In this document: positions 43,629 through 55,651 of the stretch, piece after piece
Layout of the letters: each line of letters opens with the position of its first letter
How positions within the stretch are numbered: position 1 is the stretch's first letter
Origin: Pleodorina starrii
Lineage: Eukaryota; Chlorophyta; Chlorophyceae; Chlamydomonadales; Volvocaceae
Direction: 5' to 3'
DNA length: 64,000 nt
Assembly (NCBI GenBank): GCA_030267565.1
Contig: BRXU01000002.1
Coordinates: forward strand, 1,116,001-1,180,000
Translations under genes and position numbers: made by a program
The notes under the pieces: model-generated
Seen by the model: the letters and a program-made list of their open reading frames with translations, nothing else
Database searches by the model: none
What the model was told of the DNA's origin: nothing

Positions 43629-46600
43629 ATGACGCAACAGCTATTTGAGCAGTGGTTTCGTATTGCGGATGCGGATAGGGATGGGGCGGTTGGAGGTGCC
43701 GAGGCGGTCTCCTTCTTCATCCGCTCGGGGCTTCCACAGGCTGTCCTTGGCCAGGCAAGTAATACAAGGGCATGTTTGCATTAAACATGCCTTGCCATGT
43801 GTTCACTGCTTTGCTGTCGTGGCTTGTATCGCTGTCATTCCTGCTCCCAACCAGTACGCTGCAAACGAATTCCTGCAGATCTGGGAACTTTCATCGGGAG
43901 GAGGGCCAAAGCTGAACCAGATCCAATTCTCGTCGGCCATGCGCCTGGTGGCCCTGGCGCAGGTAACCGGGGGCGCGAGGGGTTCGACGGCAATGAACAC
44001 GCTTGCAACACCCACTCTCCCGCTATACCGCACAACCGCCCCTATGCACCCATCTCAGATGGCGTACGGCCCTCAGTTTACCCCCAGACGCAGCATCCGC
44101 ACAGGCAAACCACCCTCCGTCGGCCGAAAGCCCGGCCCCTTCCTAACCCGTCCCTCAGGCCCGTGGCGGACAGCTGCCCCTGGATCAAGCCCGCGCCATC
44201 ATAGCCGGCGTGGGACCCAGCCTGCCTCCCCCCACACTCCAAGGACTGGAGCCGGCGGGCGCAGCCGCACCCGGTGCCGCGCCACCCGCAGCAGCAGCCG
44301 CCGCACCCGGCGCCAGACCGGCCGGCGCCGCGGGGGTCCCCGGAGCTCCACCGCACGGCGCCCCTGTCGCCGTGCCGCCGTATGGCGCGCAGCTCACAGG
44401 CGGCGCTCCGGCGCCGGGTGGCGTGGCGGCGACCTACGGAGCCGCTGTGGCCAGGCCCGCGGCCGGCGCGCCCGGCGTGGCGCCTCCTGCCGCCGCCCCT
44501 GCGCCTGCGCCCGCGGCCGGCGGTTATCCTGCGCTTCCGGCTTCGGAGCTGCAGCGCTTCCAAGCTGCCTTCCTGCAGTTGGACACTGACAGGGATGGGT
44601 TCGTGACGGTGAGCAAGCAGACCGTGCGGTGGCGTGGGACGATTAGAGGCACCGCCGGCGGCGGACGCGGAGCGAAGCGGGGGATTGGGAACGACACGCG
44701 CGTTGGGAGTCGGCCGCTGCCTCCCGGAGAGCAAAGCTACGCGAGCGCCGGGGGCAGCAAAGAAGAAGGACCGCAGCGAAGGAACCGAGCGCGGCGGGCC
44801 CTGAGCATCGTATCCTGGACGGATTGAGGGCGGCGGGTGACGGGAGTTGAGTTTGGGGTGTATGAGGATTGGGGCTATGAGCCGCCTCGTCGAACGGCCG
44901 CCCGGGCCCCAAACGAGTACCCGAACCACCACTGCCTGCGCCGGATTGTTGGGTCGCCGCTCGCCCTGCCTGCCTGCTTGCTGGGTTGTCGCGGCGCTGG
45001 CGATTGCGGCGACCACCGACGGCCCCCGACGGGCTGCTCGACCCACATCGCACCGCACCGCACCGCACCTCTCCTCAGGGCGCCGAGTGCTTTGGCTTCT
45101 TCACCCAGTCCGGTCTGGACAAGTCGGTGCTGCGCGACATCTGGAGCCTGGTGGCCGGCAACGACAGCCGCCTCTCCGGACCCCAGTTCGTCGCCTATCT
45201 CCACGTTATGGACAACGCCAGGCGAGGCGTGCCGCTGCCAAAGTACCTGCCGCCAGGACTGGCGGGATTTCCGGCAGTGGCGACGGCGGCGGCGCCGGCG
45301 GCTCCGCCGCCGGCGGCCGCGGCCGCGGCCGCCCCGGCGCCGGCGCCTACGGCGCCGGCGAGCACCTGGTCCCTCCAGTCTCAGTTCGGCACGAGCAGCA
45401 ACATTACGGCAGTGCTGGCTGCGCCGTCGGTGACGTCGCTGCCGGCGCCGCCGCCGCCGCCGGCGATGCCCGCCAAGCTGGAGATGTCGACGGGGGAGCG
45501 GCTGGCGCCGCCGGTGCATCACGTGTCGCATGTGCCGGCGGTGCCCGCGGCCCTGCTGGCGAGCGTGTCTGCAATGGACCGGTGAGGCTCTTCGCGGTGG
45601 TGGTGGTGGTGGTGGTGGTCTTTTTACTACCCTGCCCTCCCCGCCGCCCTGCCGGCTCCGTCCGCCTCCGTCCCACCGTTGCGATATCGGTGTCACCTCT
45701 ATTCGCCCGCCCCCATGTCTTACCTTCCTAACCCCCCGCAGCACCAAGCTGCAGGAGGAGCAGCAAGTGTGTGAGGCGCAGGAGAAGGCGGTGCAGACGG
45801 CGGAGGAGCGCGCGGCGGAGGCGCGGGCGCGGCAGGCTCAGCTGACGGGTGCGCTCCAGGAGCTGGTGGTGTTCCGGAAACGCACCGAGGTGGCGCTGCT
45901 CACGTCGCAGGACGAGGCGCGGAGGCTGGAGGAGGAACTGGAGGCGACGCGGAAGAGATACGACGCGGTGCGGGGGCGGGGACAGGGGACAGGAGTCGGG
46001 GGCGGGAACAGGGGCGGGGGCGGGGAACAGTGGCGAGTGTGGTGGCTGCTTGGGAACGCGGGGGAGTTTGCAGTTTGGTGCCTTCCGTCCGGGAGGAGGG
46101 GCTTGGGGTGTTGGTGTCGATGTGGGTGCCTGTCCCGCCCGGCGCGCCGGTGCCCTCAGCCCCTCAACGCGACCGTGCGCCTGGCTCCGTGTGCTTACGG
46201 GTTCTGTACGGGTAGAGGGGTAATGGCACTGTGCGGTCTGTAGCAGGGTCTTGACTGTGCACTCCGAAACCGGAACCGAAACCGAAAATCGAGACAGAAA
46301 ACCGAAACAGAAAACTGGAACCGTAATGCGGCTGCCCCCAGGGCTACGTGGCCGCCCAGGCCGCCAGTGAGAAGTCGGCGGCGGTCCATGCGCACATCAT
46401 GGAGCTCATGACTCAGAAGGCGGATCTGGAGGAGAAGATGAGGAGGCTGGAGGTGAGGCGGCGGTAGGGGGGGGGCCCGGGAGCGGGTGGGAAGGGGCGG
46501 GGAGCGGGAGTGGGGTAGTAAAGATGACAGCGCAGCGATGAAACGGAGGGCGATGGTGCGGAGATAGGGGGGAGGGTTGAGGTCGGATTCCGGCGGGGGC

Positions 46601-49598
46601 CAGGGAGGTGGGCGCGAGGCGGGTGGTGGGAGGTGGGAGGCGCGCCGCGGTTGCCATCACACCGCGTGCCTTGCCGGCCGTGACGCCGCCGCTCGTGTGG
46701 ATCCAACATAGCTGACCCACATCGCGTCTCGTCCGTTGTCGCATCTCCTTCGCCACTGCACACACCCCTGCACACTCCTCTGCACAGTCCGTAACATTTG
46801 CCAAGTGAATCAGAGCGGAGGCGTCTTCGCCGCCGCCTCGGCCGCCGCCGCGCGGACCGCTGCCCGTTCGCACGCGCTGTCCGCGCCTCATATCCGTCGC
46901 CCTCTCCGCATCCGCATCCGTGTCCCAATCCCTACCCCCCGGCCACCGGGGTCGTCGGCTGCGGCGCGGCGGTGTCTTTGGTATCTTCTCACAGGGCGAG
47001 GTGGCGGCGGCGGAGCGCATGGGCCCCGCTGACGTTGCCCGATTGGAGTCAGAGCTCTCGGAGCTGCACTCCAAGTGCGCGGCGCTGGAGGCGGCGAGGA
47101 ACGCAAAGATGGCGCAGGTGGGGTGGCGGCGGGTGTGGCTAGTGCGGGGGTTGGCTAGTTGTGCTGCGTGGGCTGCGGGCTGCCGGTTTGCGGGGCTCCC
47201 TTGGCGCCGCACCAGAGCAAACTCCCCATACTGAGGGCCGTGCCAACGCTCGACGGGTAAGGAAAAGAAGATACCGCAGCAAAGGAACGCATGGCGGGGT
47301 AATGAAGCGGTTCGGAGGGGCGCCGCTCCGAGGAGGGGGGCTGATCGGCGAGGCGAGGCGAGGTCCCAGACCTGCGGTTCTTCAGTACCCACACCCGTGC
47401 CTCTCGCTTCCCGTGCTTCCCCCGCCAACGTCCAATCCAATCCAGGTTGACGGATTGCGGCGGCAGCAGGACGCCGCCCGGGCGCAGCTGGCGGACCTGC
47501 AGGACGCCGACCGAGATGCGGCCGCCGAGGTGGAGGCGTGTCAGGTATCCCTGGACTCCATGGAGGCAGAGCTCAAGGTAAGTGCGGACCTGAGGAGGGC
47601 CTGAGGAGGCTGAGGGGGGTCAGGGAGGGCTTGGGCAAGCGTTTGGCAGGGCGGGTCGGCAGGGCAAGGTCGGCTTGTTGGCCGGCGGCGTCCGGAACCA
47701 TGGGCTGTGAGGGTAGGGAACGAGGGATGCAGTTCGGATGGGCGGCCGGGCGGGTGGAAGGCTCCACACCGCGCCGCCTATGGCCACGTCGCCCTGGCAG
47801 CTCCTACCAACCACCAGGAGCCCCTATCTGGCATCGTTGCAAGTTGAACGCGAACGTGGTTAATGAGGCTCTGGAGGACCAGAGTATTAGAATATCCTGT
47901 TTTTACTGTTTTTATGGTGTTTGTTGGTTTGTGGGTATCGCAGGAGGCGCGCTCGTCCGGGGTCGCCTCCGCGCTGCCCTCCCTGCTGTCGCGAGCGGCC
48001 ACCGTGTACCGCGGCTTGTACGGCCTGGCGCACCGTATGGGTACGGCAGTGCCCTTCGAGGCGCTGCCCGCGACCCTGGAGGGGCTGCACGTCTGGGCGG
48101 ACGAGGTTGCGGCAGGTGGGCGGGCGGGGGGCACGCAACGGGGCTTTGTGACTGGCTCCCCTCCTTCGACGGTCTCGCTCTGCTCTGACCACCTGTTGAA
48201 CGCAACCTGCAGTGGAAACGCGAAGGATCTGGCCTTCAGCCCTCGTTCCAAAAACCCCAGCACCCTAAAACCCCTACAACGCCGCACAGATGCAAAGAAA
48301 TGCAGCGTTGCCGATACCGTGTGTAATTACGCGTGTGCTGCCTCGCAGGTGTGGTGGACTGGGCAGATGATGACGTGGACGCCCGCGGCTACGTGGTGGT
48401 GAATGCTCTGCCGGGGGCCGACGCGCCGCGGCCAGTCCTGAAGGCCGTCGCCGCCGCGGCCGCCAAGCCGGCACCCGCGCCGGCCGCGGGCGCCGCCCCA
48501 ATCCCCAAGATGCTGCCCGACGACTTCGCGGCCCCGGCCGCAGCGGGCATCAGCGGCGGCGGCGGCTTCGACGATCCGCCTGCCTTTGGCGATGAGCCCG
48601 CGTTCGGCGGCGCGTCGGCGACGGTGAGCGGCTCCGCCGCGCCGCCTCCGGCGGCGACGGCAGCGGCTCCGCCGCCGCCGCCGCCATCGGTGCCAGTGGA
48701 CTTTGGCTTCGACGACGCGCCGGCGTTTGGCGCGCCGCCGCCCGCGGGCCTGGCCGGAAGCACCTCCTTCGCCCTGGACCCGCAGGCCTCCAACGCATTC
48801 GACGGCGCCGGGGCCTCCACCCAGTTCAGTTTCGGGAAGGAGGCCGAGAGCTCGGTTGACACGCCATCAGTCATGTCAGTACCTTCAGCCGCCGTCGCGC
48901 ACGCAGCGACGGCCGCCGCCCCTGTTGCCGCAACAGCCACATTCGACGACAATGCATTCGGTACGCCGGCCCCGCCGCCGCCGCCGACGGCGGCACCGCC
49001 ACCGCCAGCGTATGCCGTCGCCGCCGCCGCCTCGGCGGCAGCGGCGCACGACTCACTCACCGAGCAGCCCAGCCTATTCGGCGATGACGCCTTCGCCGCG
49101 CACTCGGCCTTCGGCGGCTCCTCCTCCGTCGCCCCGGTTCCCTCCCTCCCGCCCACCGTCCCCTCCATCGCCCCCGCGGACTCACCGTCGAGCAGCATGG
49201 GCGGTTCGCCCTCCAGCGCCCTGCCCACGGCAGACAGCGGCCCGCTCGAGAGCAACCCTTTCGCGTCGGTGACCCCGCCGCCGGTGTTGGCAGCCTTTAC
49301 CGGCGCCGCCGCCGCCGGCGCGAGCACCCAAACCAAGGAAGCGCCGGCACCGGCGCCGGGCGTCGGCGCCGCCGCAGCGACCTCGGCGGAGCTGTTCGGC
49401 GACAGCGCTTTTGGCGCTGAATCCAGCTTCACCGGCGCGCCGCCCACGGCCGAGTCGTCGTCGCTGTCACTGCCGCCACCGCCGCAGCCTCAGCAGGCGG
49501 GACCGGCGGCGGCGCCCGATGCGCCGCAGATGGGCTTCGGCGACGATAATCCGTTCGGGGACGACGACAACCCGTTTAGCACCCCCGCGTTCCGCTAG
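43629..49598 (+). CDS. EH1: Two-EH-domain endocytic scaffold (Pan1/EPS15/AtEH-like)
   Basis: Ten exons give 1,058 residues: 43629-43754, 43879-43962, 44159-44608, 45079-45581, 45742-45967, 46342-46452, 46995-47117, 47446-47577, 47944-48115 and 48349-49598. EH1 (exons 1-2) has the EF-hand-like loop DADRDGAV and the NPF-pocket Trp in IWELS. EH2 (exons 3-4) has DTDRDGFVT and IWSLV. Exons 5-8 encode an extended coiled coil (TKLQEEQQVCEAQEKAVQ onward) of about 180 residues. The C-terminal region is Ala/Pro-rich with acidic Phe-rich repeats (FDDAPAFG, FGDDAFA) and NPF motifs near 945, 1043-1045 and 1050-1052. In plants, AtEH1/Pan1 and AtEH2/Pan1 are TPLATE-complex subunits that bind NPF-containing cargo and adaptors during clathrin-mediated endocytosis; the domain order here matches. 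Intron 1 has a GC donor (CAG|GCAAGT). It faces the ArfGAP gene convergently. Confidence 0.93.
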
Positions 49599-52581
49599 CG
49601 CAGGCCACAGCGCTCGTAGCAGGTGGGACCGCCGCGTCGCATGTCGCAGGGCGGGAGGGGGCGAAGCTCTGCGGCGCGTTCCGTTGCGCCTTGTGTGTAT
49701 GTGTGGTGCCGCATTCAGGAGAAGCGCGTGCGCGTTTTCGGTGAGGTGGACGAGGCCTCGGCCGATGCCGGGTGTTTGGACTGCTGAGTGTGGTCAGTCG
49801 GATGGGAAGTTACGGCAGTGGGGAGGCGGCGCCCCCCGGGCCTCGAGCCCGTCCCCCTTCAACTGTCGGGGCAGCCGGTCCCTCGTCGGCGGGCACAACA
49901 CTGGGGTATCCGCGGTCGGGTGTTCTAGGGTTCTGTGCTCGCTCTCGCTCGCTGCCTAGGTGATGTGCGTGATGCCCTGCTCGTGATACAGTGCGACTGG
50001 CATTTGGCGCGCGGTGAGAATGCCCATTACTGTGGAGTCCTAGGATTTGAGGATTAGCGCCTTTGCGGCAAGTGCTTGGTTCCATTGATATGGGCGGCAA
50101 GGAGGTAATAATTAAATTCGATACCGCAGCGGCAAGGGGGATGCCGACGTGGCGTTATGATCATTAATCGTCGGCGGAAAGTCGGCGCGGAATGCGCATT
50201 TGGGAAGGGCCGCGGAGAGGACCGTGTGGAGCCGGACGGACTCGTGCTGCCCCACTCGTGCTGTTGACACGACCGCCGCAACACGTCAAGTGCCCAACAC
50301 AGGTCGCGCGTGGCACGACGTGCGAGCCTCGAAGGCCGAAGCGGTAATGAATACTCGATCACGCGTACCCATTGTTCTGGCGTGTCATCAGCACGTTTCA
50401 GTCGCACACGCTCTCGAGGCCCCAACGCCAGATGGCGGCACGTAGCCGCCATCATCGCACTGCACTTCTGGTGCCGATTGCATCGAACTCCCCCATCGTT
50501 CGATTGGGAAACAACCCAGACCGTGTCAGGGCCGGCCAGTCCCAGAGGCTCGGCCCAGCTCAACCACGCCCGCTTGCAGAGGCCGCCGCAAGGCAAGCCA
50601 CCCCCCAGCCGACGGAGCCCCCCTTTCCCCGCCGTCGGCCCCAACCCCTCCCCCGCCTTCAGCGCGCTGTGCGATGGCACGCACCACGCATGGCCGCGAG
50701 GGTGTTGCCGCTGAGTCCCAAAGACGACAGCACTCAGTGCGATTCACCCTCCGTTCCCACACCGCTTGGCTCGGGAGGGGCACGCTCAAGTCCGTCCACA
50801 CGTGTCACGCCCCCAAGGCCCCAACACGCGCCGCCGAACAGACGTTCATGTACAGTGCCCTCATGTGTCGGTTCGGTCAGCAAACCAACCGCTTCCGGCC
50901 AGGCGTCGCCGCGCGTGCACCGGCGCGAGTCCCGTGTCTGTCCGCATTGGTCGGCCAATTCACACGAAATGAAAGTCGGCAGAAGTAACATCACACACAC
51001 AAGCGGACGCGATGATCCCCGCCCGTCGGTTCGGTCTTCCAAAGGACACACGCCTCGCCCATGTCTTCGGTGGCGGCCCTCGAACAGTCGCAGGCAGAAC
51101 ACAGGCAGCGGCCCCCATCCACGCCCTCGATGCAGCGCGGCGCAGTGCGGCACAGTGCAGCAGGCGCAGCATGAAGGCCGCCGAGTGAGAACGGCCCGCA
51201 CACACACGCGCACACGGCCTGCCCTCGCCTCTTCATCTTGGGGCGATCCGAACCTATCCCCACAGCCCCACAGCCCCACAGCCCCCAGACGCGCACCAAG
51301 CACTTGTCCGCCGCAGCATCGTTCCGCTGCAGCACATCCCAAGGCCCGGACTACACGCTTCGTCCGCAAGGGCCTCGTTCCTGCTGCTGCTCCCACCTGC
51401 TGCTTGGCGCCCGCCTGCGACGGCGGCGGCGGCGACCTCCCCCATTCCACCTGCCCCGCTCCTGCAAGGCGCCCGTTCGTCCAAGTCTGGTCTCCCAGCA
51501 GTAATCCGCCTTGTACAGCCACCCAGCGCGTGCATGGCTCGTCCCACGGGCTCCGAAACCCCGCACACCCTCGCGCCAAGCCCTAGTCAGACAGCAGTCT
51601 CCACGGCGAGAAAACGCCCGACCCGCTGCCGCGGCCCACCAACCCACCAGTCACCCCGCACTACTCCGAACTGCAATACCATCTCTAATTAGCAGCTGAT
51701 GCCGCAGGCCACGATCAGGGCGGCGGCTCCCACGTCAAGTACACGGACACGTGCACATGCACATGACCTCCGACGCGATGCGATGCCCCCACATCGGTTG
51801 TAACTGTTACTACCCGCGGGTGTGGATATACACGCGCACACACACGAGCACCGTTGCCCTTGGGCAGCAAGCCACGAGAAACCATGGGGGGCAAAAAACT
51901 CAGCAGGCAGACAGGAATGTTATAACCCCCCGGAGCCGACTCTGTTCCCCCGCCACCGCCGCCGTTGTAAAACCCACATCGCGCTCAAGCCCGACAGTGC
52001 TGCATTCAAACCCACCTCGCACTTGGCACCACTCCGAATGTCGACGCAGGGGCTTTCCGATGAGGCTGGCTGGACTCTCCTCCGACCCCTCTCCACCCGT
52101 TGCCCTCGTGCACTCGGGCCGTTTAGTCCCCCCTTTTGCCCTCCTCCCTTTTGCCCTCCCGCCGCCCGTTGGCCCTTCCCCCCTTCACGTCCACCAACGC
52201 ACGACATGCCCTCCGTGTGCATTCCGTGCCTCTCTTTCTCCCTCGTGCCACCTCAAGACCACCCCACGCCCCCTGTCAGGTCCTCGATTCGCCTACGTCC
52301 CTCCGCTGCGGTCCCGTTCTTGTTACTCCCCAATTCGGCCCCCAATCCCAATCTTTGTTGCGAGTCAGTAATCCAGCTCCGTTCGCACACGTTCCAGGCT
52401 CAGCGCCCAGACGGGTCCCGAGCTTCCCTGAAGCTCTCGCACCCGATGAGCCTCAAGTAGCGCAACCCATGACTCACAGCCACGGCACCGCCCAACAGTG
52501 CCACTGCCAAACCAAGCCAAGCCGAGCCCACTCCACTCCGCACCGTTTCAGACCCCACCTCCACGCTACTCCACGCCTTTT
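49599..52581. other. Convergent intergenic region, EH and ArfGAP 3' ends
   Basis: About 3 kb between convergent genes. Open frames are long on both strands (for example plus 50372-51586 and minus 50734-51579), but they overlap antisense, have no recognisable domain and no family-like splice pattern. I take them as by-products of GC-rich, stop-poor sequence. The 3' untranslated regions of both neighbours lie here. Confidence 0.5.
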
Positions 52582-54231
52582 TCAGATCAGCAGCTGCGCC
52601 TGCGGCTTCTGCTGCGGCTGCAATTGACCCAATTGGCCGTTCTGGGCCGCATGCGCGCCGCCGCTGATGAAGTCCCCGAACGGATCGTCCACCGCCGCTG
52701 CCGCGCCCAACCCCACCACCGCCGCTCCGGCGGCCCCCGTCGAGGGCTCCGTATCGAACAGCCGCAGGATCTCCTCCGGCGCCTTGGCATTGGAGGGGTG
52801 CCGCCTGTGGTGGCCGCCACGGACGTGCGGCATGCCGTTCCCCAGCGTCGTTGCGGAGGAGCTGAACTGGAAAGGGTCCTCGCCCGCCGCGGCGCCGCTC
52901 GTGGCGCCGACGCCGGCGCTGGCGGCGCAGGCGCCAGCCGATGCCGCCGTCGGCGACATGGACTCCATCATCTGGTGGATCGTCAGCCCGGCCAGGAGGT
53001 CGTCGGGCGGGTGACCGTACGGGTCGTACCCCCCGCCGCCATTGTGGACCGGGACAGTCAGCGTGGGGCCGCGCTGGACCGTGCCGTTGCTGTTGCCGGT
53101 GTGGTGGTTGTGGTGGTGGTTGTGATGGTGGTTGTGGTGCAGGAGGGGCCCGCCGGCGGTCTCATGGCTCTGCGTTCGGACGTGGTGCCTCGTCGTCTGC
53201 TGCTGCTGCTGCTGCTGCTCGAACTCGGGCGGCAGCCAGCTCGGCGCCTTGCTGTGGGCAGCGAAGCGCGACGGCTGGTTGGAGGCTCCGGCGCCCACGG
53301 CGGGGGTCGCGCTCAGGCCCTCGCTGATCGAGTGGCTGCGGTGGTGCCCGCCGCCGCCGCCCGCGTGCTGCTGCACGCCTGCGGCTGTCGCCGGCGCCGC
53401 GAGCTGCAGGATCGGCAGAGCCGGTGAGGAGGCGGACGCGGGGGGCGACGCGGCGTGGAAGTCGGTCCATTCGAACAAGTTCAGCTGCGGGGCAGCAGAC
53501 GCCGCTGGCTGCTGCGCTGGCGGTGCGGAGACGAAGGAGCCGAAGGGGTCGGCGCTGGCGGGCGGTGCGGGGGGCGACGTCGGCCCGTTTGAGACTGTGA
53601 GGTCGTCAAAGCCGCCAAGCAAGTCCACGGTCAGCGCGGGGGCGGGAGCCGGCTGCGCGGGCTTTGTGGGCGTCCGGTTGAAGGAATCTTGCCCCGCCGG
53701 CCGCGGCGCTGCCGCCGCTGGCGCGGGCGCTGCCACCGCTGGCGCCGCAGGCGGCGAATGCACCGATTCCGCGGCATCTGAGCCGTATGGGTGGTTCAGG
53801 TAGTTGTCGATTGTGGGGGGATCTGCGTCTGTGGCCGCAAACGCGCGGTCCACGTACTTGGCGCGAATGAATGCGGCCAACTCCGGGTTGGGGTTGCCGC
53901 TCGGCGGCCGCCTGAAGTCCTTTGGCAGCCGTGCTTCCCAGTAGCGGTTGCCTTTGACGTTGCCCATGACTCGGCAGAACTCGACTTGCTTAGGAAGCCA
54001 AGTATCCAGGTTGCACGACCGCACCTGGGAGATGTGGACTCCCAGCGACCGATGGATGCCCGAGCATGTCAGGCATACAAAGACACCAAGATTCACGCTC
54101 GCCCAGGTTGGGTTACGCGTCTTGCAGTCCGCGCAACTCTTATTCCCCTCCTCTTTCAGGATGCTCGCGAGAATTCTCTTGTGACGCTCATTCTGCTCGT
54201 CGGTAACAGTTCTTTTACTGTTCAGATACAT
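52582..54231 (-). CDS. ArfGAP, SMAP/AGD5-AGD15 type
   Basis: A single exon encodes 549 residues. The ArfGAP domain occupies about residues 13-130. It has the zinc finger Cys33-X2-Cys36-X16-Cys53-X2-Cys56, followed by SGIHRSLGVHIS with the catalytic arginine finger Arg61. LDTWLPKQVEFCRVMGN, NRYWEARLP and FIRAKYVDRAF complete the domain. It stimulates GTP hydrolysis on Arf GTPases, driving coat release from Golgi, trans-Golgi or endocytic vesicles. The remaining ~400 residues are Ala/Pro/Gln/His-rich and contain DLLGGFDDL, DPFGSFV and DDPFGDFI, similar to clathrin-box and DPF/W-type adaptor motifs in SMAP proteins. Plant AGD5 (NEVERSHED) acts at the trans-Golgi/early endosome. The start at 54231 precedes the charged helix typical of the family N-terminus. 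This is the only intronless gene in the window. Confidence 0.96.
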   Translation of the reverse strand: MYLNSKRTVTDEQNERHKRILASILKEEGNKSCADCKTRNPTWASVNLGVFVCLTCSGIHRSLGVHISQVRSCNLDTWLPKQVEFCRVMGNVKGNRYWEARLPKDFRRPPSGNPNPELAAFIRAKYVDRAFAATDADPPTIDNYLNHPYGSDAAESVHSPPAAPAVAAPAPAAAAPRPAGQDSFNRTPTKPAQPAPAPALTVDLLGGFDDLTVSNGPTSPPAPPASADPFGSFVSAPPAQQPAASAAPQLNLFEWTDFHAASPPASASSPALPILQLAAPATAAGVQQHAGGGGGHHRSHSISEGLSATPAVGAGASNQPSRFAAHSKAPSWLPPEFEQQQQQQQTTRHHVRTQSHETAGGPLLHHNHHHNHHHNHHTGNSNGTVQRGPTLTVPVHNGGGGYDPYGHPPDDLLAGLTIHQMMESMSPTAASAGACAASAGVGATSGAAAGEDPFQFSSSATTLGNGMPHVRGGHHRRHPSNAKAPEEILRLFDTEPSTGAAGAAVVGLGAAAAVDDPFGDFISGGAHAAQNGQLGQLQPQQKPQAQLLI

Positions 54232-55500
54232 CTCAGGTTCGTTGCCTCGATGTGCGGGGCTATAGTTGTGGGTCAGGGTCAGGTGCCGTTTTGCTGTAGT
54301 GACATATACAATGCTCTAACTTCCAGCAACGTGTTAAGAATATGTGTTATGACGTGTCGAGCAATTTACTTTGCTGCCGCCAGCCGTTCGGCAGGGCAAT
54401 GACATGCCACGCGGTACGATGCATCAAAGTGCGTGAGTTCCCGCCCCTCAAACTCCACGTAGTTACAGCTTCCCCCTTGTATAATGCATTAGCCAAACAA
54501 TCAAGTCGTGCTGCAATAGGCCCGCGATGCCCATGTTTTGCGGGAGATGCAACGGCCGGCGGTGCGTTGGCGGTCGTCAGCACTTTTCCATCCGCCTTGA
54601 CGTGAATAAGGTCATCTTGTTTGACACAACTGTTGACCTATTTCTGTTTATTAAAATCAGTAAAAATGCAACGTGTCGGTGCAAGACCGTATTTGCTTAC
54701 TGAAGCAACGGCGAGGAAAGTTCGCGTGCAGCAACCGGGCTAGTACAAACCATTTCTTGATGCGAGCTTGCATGCGCACGCCCTGTTACCAATCTACTAC
54801 TCTTCCCTTTGTCCGCATTTGGCATTTCGAGATGTTCGACATCGCGACGTGTCCTGCAACATCCCCGCCGGCGGAACGTCGAAGCACGGCATTCGCAAGC
54901 GTGCACGACAGGAAATGAGTGTTGAGGCTGCCCAAGTGAAATGTCGTGTGATTGCATCTCAGTTTAGCGCAGTCATGAGTATTATCATCGCGTCGCCACT
55001 CCACGGGTCAGCCTATGTGGCCCCAGGTGGCCCCATAGTTTGCTGGGCGCCTTGAAGTGCTTCGTTTGCTGGGCGCTGCCTTGCGCTGTAAAGCAGGAGG
55101 GTGCAAAATTATTTGCAAGTACCACAATTTTGCTTGTTTACCAAATGTACGCTCCAATACTGGTCCGTTACGCGCAGGCCCTACGGTGCGCTCTTCCAAG
55201 GTGGCCCCACCTACCCAGCAGCCGAGGCTTCATGAAGGGCCTACGTTAATGTTCTTGTTACAGTGGGCATGAGACCCTTGCAAGGATACAGCCAGTTGGC
55301 CAGCTGGCCGTAGGTTGCAGCGTACCGTAAATGGCTTGAGCAAAGGAAGGCGGTTCCAGACAACGCAGCACGAGTCGCCCCGACAGAAATGAGCGGCCTC
55401 GTGGGGAAATGGAAACCTGGGGCCCGGGGAGTGTTGGGCATCGCAAATATGTGCGTCGTTTGGAAGACAGATGCAGCGATCCAGCGGTTCCTCTCTGCTT
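54232..55500. other. ArfGAP upstream region, no gene seen
   Basis: The first part must hold the ArfGAP promoter and 5' untranslated region. The sequence is mixed in composition and becomes relatively AT-rich near 54600-54680. No supported gene or repeat was found before the satellite domain begins. Confidence 0.5.
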
Positions 55501-55509
55501 TCCCTTTTT

Positions 55510-55550
55510 GGGCGGGGCCCCAGCGCGAAGCGCCCAGGGGGGCCCCGCCC
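55510..55550. repeat. GC-rich perfect hairpin at the satellite edge
   Basis: GGGCGGGGCCCC at 55510-55521 and GGGGCCCCGCCC at 55539-55550 are exact reverse complements, separated by 17 bases that contain the smaller stem GCGC-GAA-GCGC. It lies immediately left of the first hairpin module of the satellite. Confidence 0.85.
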
Positions 55551-55553
55551 TGT

Positions 55554-55650
55554 AGCCGTAGCGCCTCTAGCGTAGCTAGAGAAGCGGAGGACTTCCTCGA
55601 TCGCCGTAGCGCCTCTAGCGTAGCTAGAGAAGCGGAGGACTTACTCGATT
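55554..55650. repeat. Hairpin module, two direct copies
   Basis: Two ~48-bp copies of GCCGTAGCGCCTCTAGC...AGAAGCGGAGGACTT each contain the inverted repeat CTCTAGC-GTA-GCTAGAG, with outer CCTC/GAGG pairing. The two copies differ by a few bases. The same pair recurs at 57159-57255. Confidence 0.9.
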
Positions 55651-55651
55651 A

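Noticed and set aside
50372..51586. 404-residue plus-strand open frame between EH and ArfGAP genes
   Set aside because: Pro/Ser/Arg/His-rich composition typical of random GC-rich sequence, an equally long antisense frame over the same bases, and no recognisable motif.
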